Below are positions 5,057 to 5,756 of a stretch of DNA of 5,756 nt, piece by piece. A program made the translations under genes and the position numbers. How positions within the stretch are numbered: the first letter of the stretch is position 1; every line of letters begins with the position of its first letter. Origin of the DNA: Cyclobacteriaceae bacterium (GTDB lineage Bacteria > Bacteroidota > Bacteroidia > Cytophagales > Cyclobacteriaceae). Location: the NCBI GenBank assembly GCA_030637245.1, contig DAOVVI010000135.1:1-5756 (forward strand), in the 5' to 3' direction. The notes below the pieces were generated by a model. It saw only the letters and a list, made by a program, of their open reading frames with translations, did not search any database and was not told the DNA's origin.

Positions 5057-5080
5057 GATCGCAAGGTTAATATCCACAAT

Positions 5081-5756
5081 TTATTTAACACTGATTGACA
5101 CTTCTTTTGCTACACCACTGATTACCTCTGTCAATCGAATATTCCACATTCCGGGCAAATCATTAAGTGCGATATCGAAGCTATAAGAGCCTGAACTATT
5201 GTTTATATCACAGTTTTTACTATAATAATTAACTTTTTCTCTTAGAGGATTATACACATCAACTCGAACAACTGATTTCAGGTTGGAAATTCCCTTTCCA
5301 ACTATTTCAAAATCCAATGTTACTTTTTCTCCAGGGTTTAAGCTGGAAGGAGTCTCCACTTTTATGTGATCTATCTTTCCCTCCACCAAGCCAAAGAGCT
5401 CCGGAACAGATGTTTTGACCTTGATCTTAAAATCATTCCCTTTCCCCATATATTTCTTATTGCGGATATCATACAAATGAACAGATTCATTTATGTGAAG
5501 ATTGATTTCTTCATCTTTCCCGTTTCTCCCGGGCAGTAAACCCAATAACCGGGTGGATCCATTATTTTCTAAAAAGGAATATTTTTCAACACCATTTGCC
5601 GGATCGCCGGCGAGGGTGGTTAAATTGATGCCGGATTCAAGGTTTTCTCTTTCATAAAGTTTTCTAATTTTTGCAAGTGAGGATTCATTATTTTGGTTTA
5701 ACTTTTCTTCAGGATAACTATCCAAAAAATAATTTAACAGATAGGCAGTTCCCTTA
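5081..5756 (-). CDS. C-terminal part of a glycosidase-like protein (beta-galactosidase trimerisation-type and Ig-like domains), 5' end outside window
   Basis: The frame stays open from the stop at 5081 to the window edge, giving 224 visible residues. No ATG precedes it; the TTG at 5723-5725 is just an internal leucine, because the upstream residues KGTAYLLNYF read like the GKGxAxLLNF strand that ends trimerisation (glutaminase-like) domains of GH42-type enzymes. The next part (about residues 50-120) has a NGSTRLLGLLPGR segment and INESVHLYDIRNKKYMGKG, typical of the small beta domain capping such glycosidases. The last part (about 131-224) is Ig-like: SSLNPGEKVTLDFEI, VRVDVYNPLREKVNYYS and IALNDLPGMWNIRLTEVISG, a tail I associate with large secreted carbohydrate-active proteins. 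The catalytic domain is out of view, so substrate and even activity remain inferred. It probably forms its own transcript, separated from the next gene by a repeat-rich gap. Confidence 0.7.
   Translation of the reverse strand, partial: KGTAYLLNYFLDSYPEEKLNQNNESSLAKIRKLYERENLESGINLTTLAGDPANGVEKYSFLENNGSTRLLGLLPGRNGKDEEINLHINESVHLYDIRNKKYMGKGNDFKIKVKTSVPELFGLVEGKIDHIKVETPSSLNPGEKVTLDFEIVGKGISNLKSVVRVDVYNPLREKVNYYSKNCDINNSSGSYSFDIALNDLPGMWNIRLTEVISGVAKEVSISVK

Larger units (their letters stand above)
4455..5080. other. Long intergenic region with repeats and possible gene or IS remnants
   Basis: This 626-base stretch has no confident gene. From the left it holds the leader of the OB-fold gene with a 16-base palindrome (4529-4544), a short coding-like minus-strand frame (4594-4746), a long-armed inverted repeat (4763-4832) beside possible insertion-sequence end sequence (to about 4887), a composite palindromic repeat (4931-5019), and two alternative hairpins after the right-hand gene (5027-5056). 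Several short open stretches in different frames with no continuous reading frame suggest decayed material. The frames crossing it on both strands look non-coding. Confidence 0.6.

Noticed and set aside
4882..5091. 69-residue minus-strand frame
   Set aside because: It spans the composite palindromic repeat and translates repeat sequence; the product is low in sense and rich in Arg, Pro and Ala only where the GC-rich palindromes lie.

Overview
The window looks like a piece of a Bacteroidota chromosome, probably of the Chitinophagaceae/Sphingobacteriia type. The evidence is a moderately AT-rich sequence, A-rich leaders in place of strong Shine-Dalgarno sites, a YceI gene next to a membrane-anchored OB-fold gene, NRDE/TANGO2 and DinB-type genes, and an intergenic repeat of a kind I recall from Bacteroidota genomes. 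No tool was run, so the lineage is inferred from protein style. All nine well-supported protein genes lie on the minus strand, so transcription runs right to left.

Right edge (5081-5756): the C-terminal part of a large protein that enters from beyond the window. It resembles the carboxy-terminal beta domains of glycosidases with a beta-galactosidase-type trimerisation region. Next comes about 625 bases (4455-5080) without a confident gene. This stretch holds a pair of mutually exclusive hairpins, a composite palindromic repeat that appears to be interrupted by two other palindromes, a long-armed inverted repeat beside a possible insertion-sequence end, a short coding-like frame that may be a gene remnant, and a 16-base palindrome upstream of the next gene.

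Middle (3279-4454): a two-gene envelope unit. The first gene encodes an OB-fold protein with an N-terminal membrane anchor, and the second an exported YceI lipocalin-like protein. A strong bidirectional-looking hairpin terminator closes the unit.

Left (1-3186): a tightly packed six-gene operon read in this order: DinB-like metalloprotein, NRDE/TANGO2-family protein, a predicted cysteine hydrolase with a circularly permuted NlpC/P60-like motif order, a 100-residue orphan protein, a peroxiredoxin-like protein with a CPFC site, and an NAD(P)H-hydrate epimerase that runs off the left edge. Gene junctions are overlaps of 13, 17 and 4 bases, then gaps of 11 and 3 bases, so translation is probably coupled. 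Three members belong to families tied to thiol chemistry, peroxide handling or metabolite repair, which suggests a housekeeping or damage-control operon. The hydrolase plus orphan pair is the least understood part and the best candidate for new biology. I see no CRISPR array, RNA gene, phage module or recognisable defence system.
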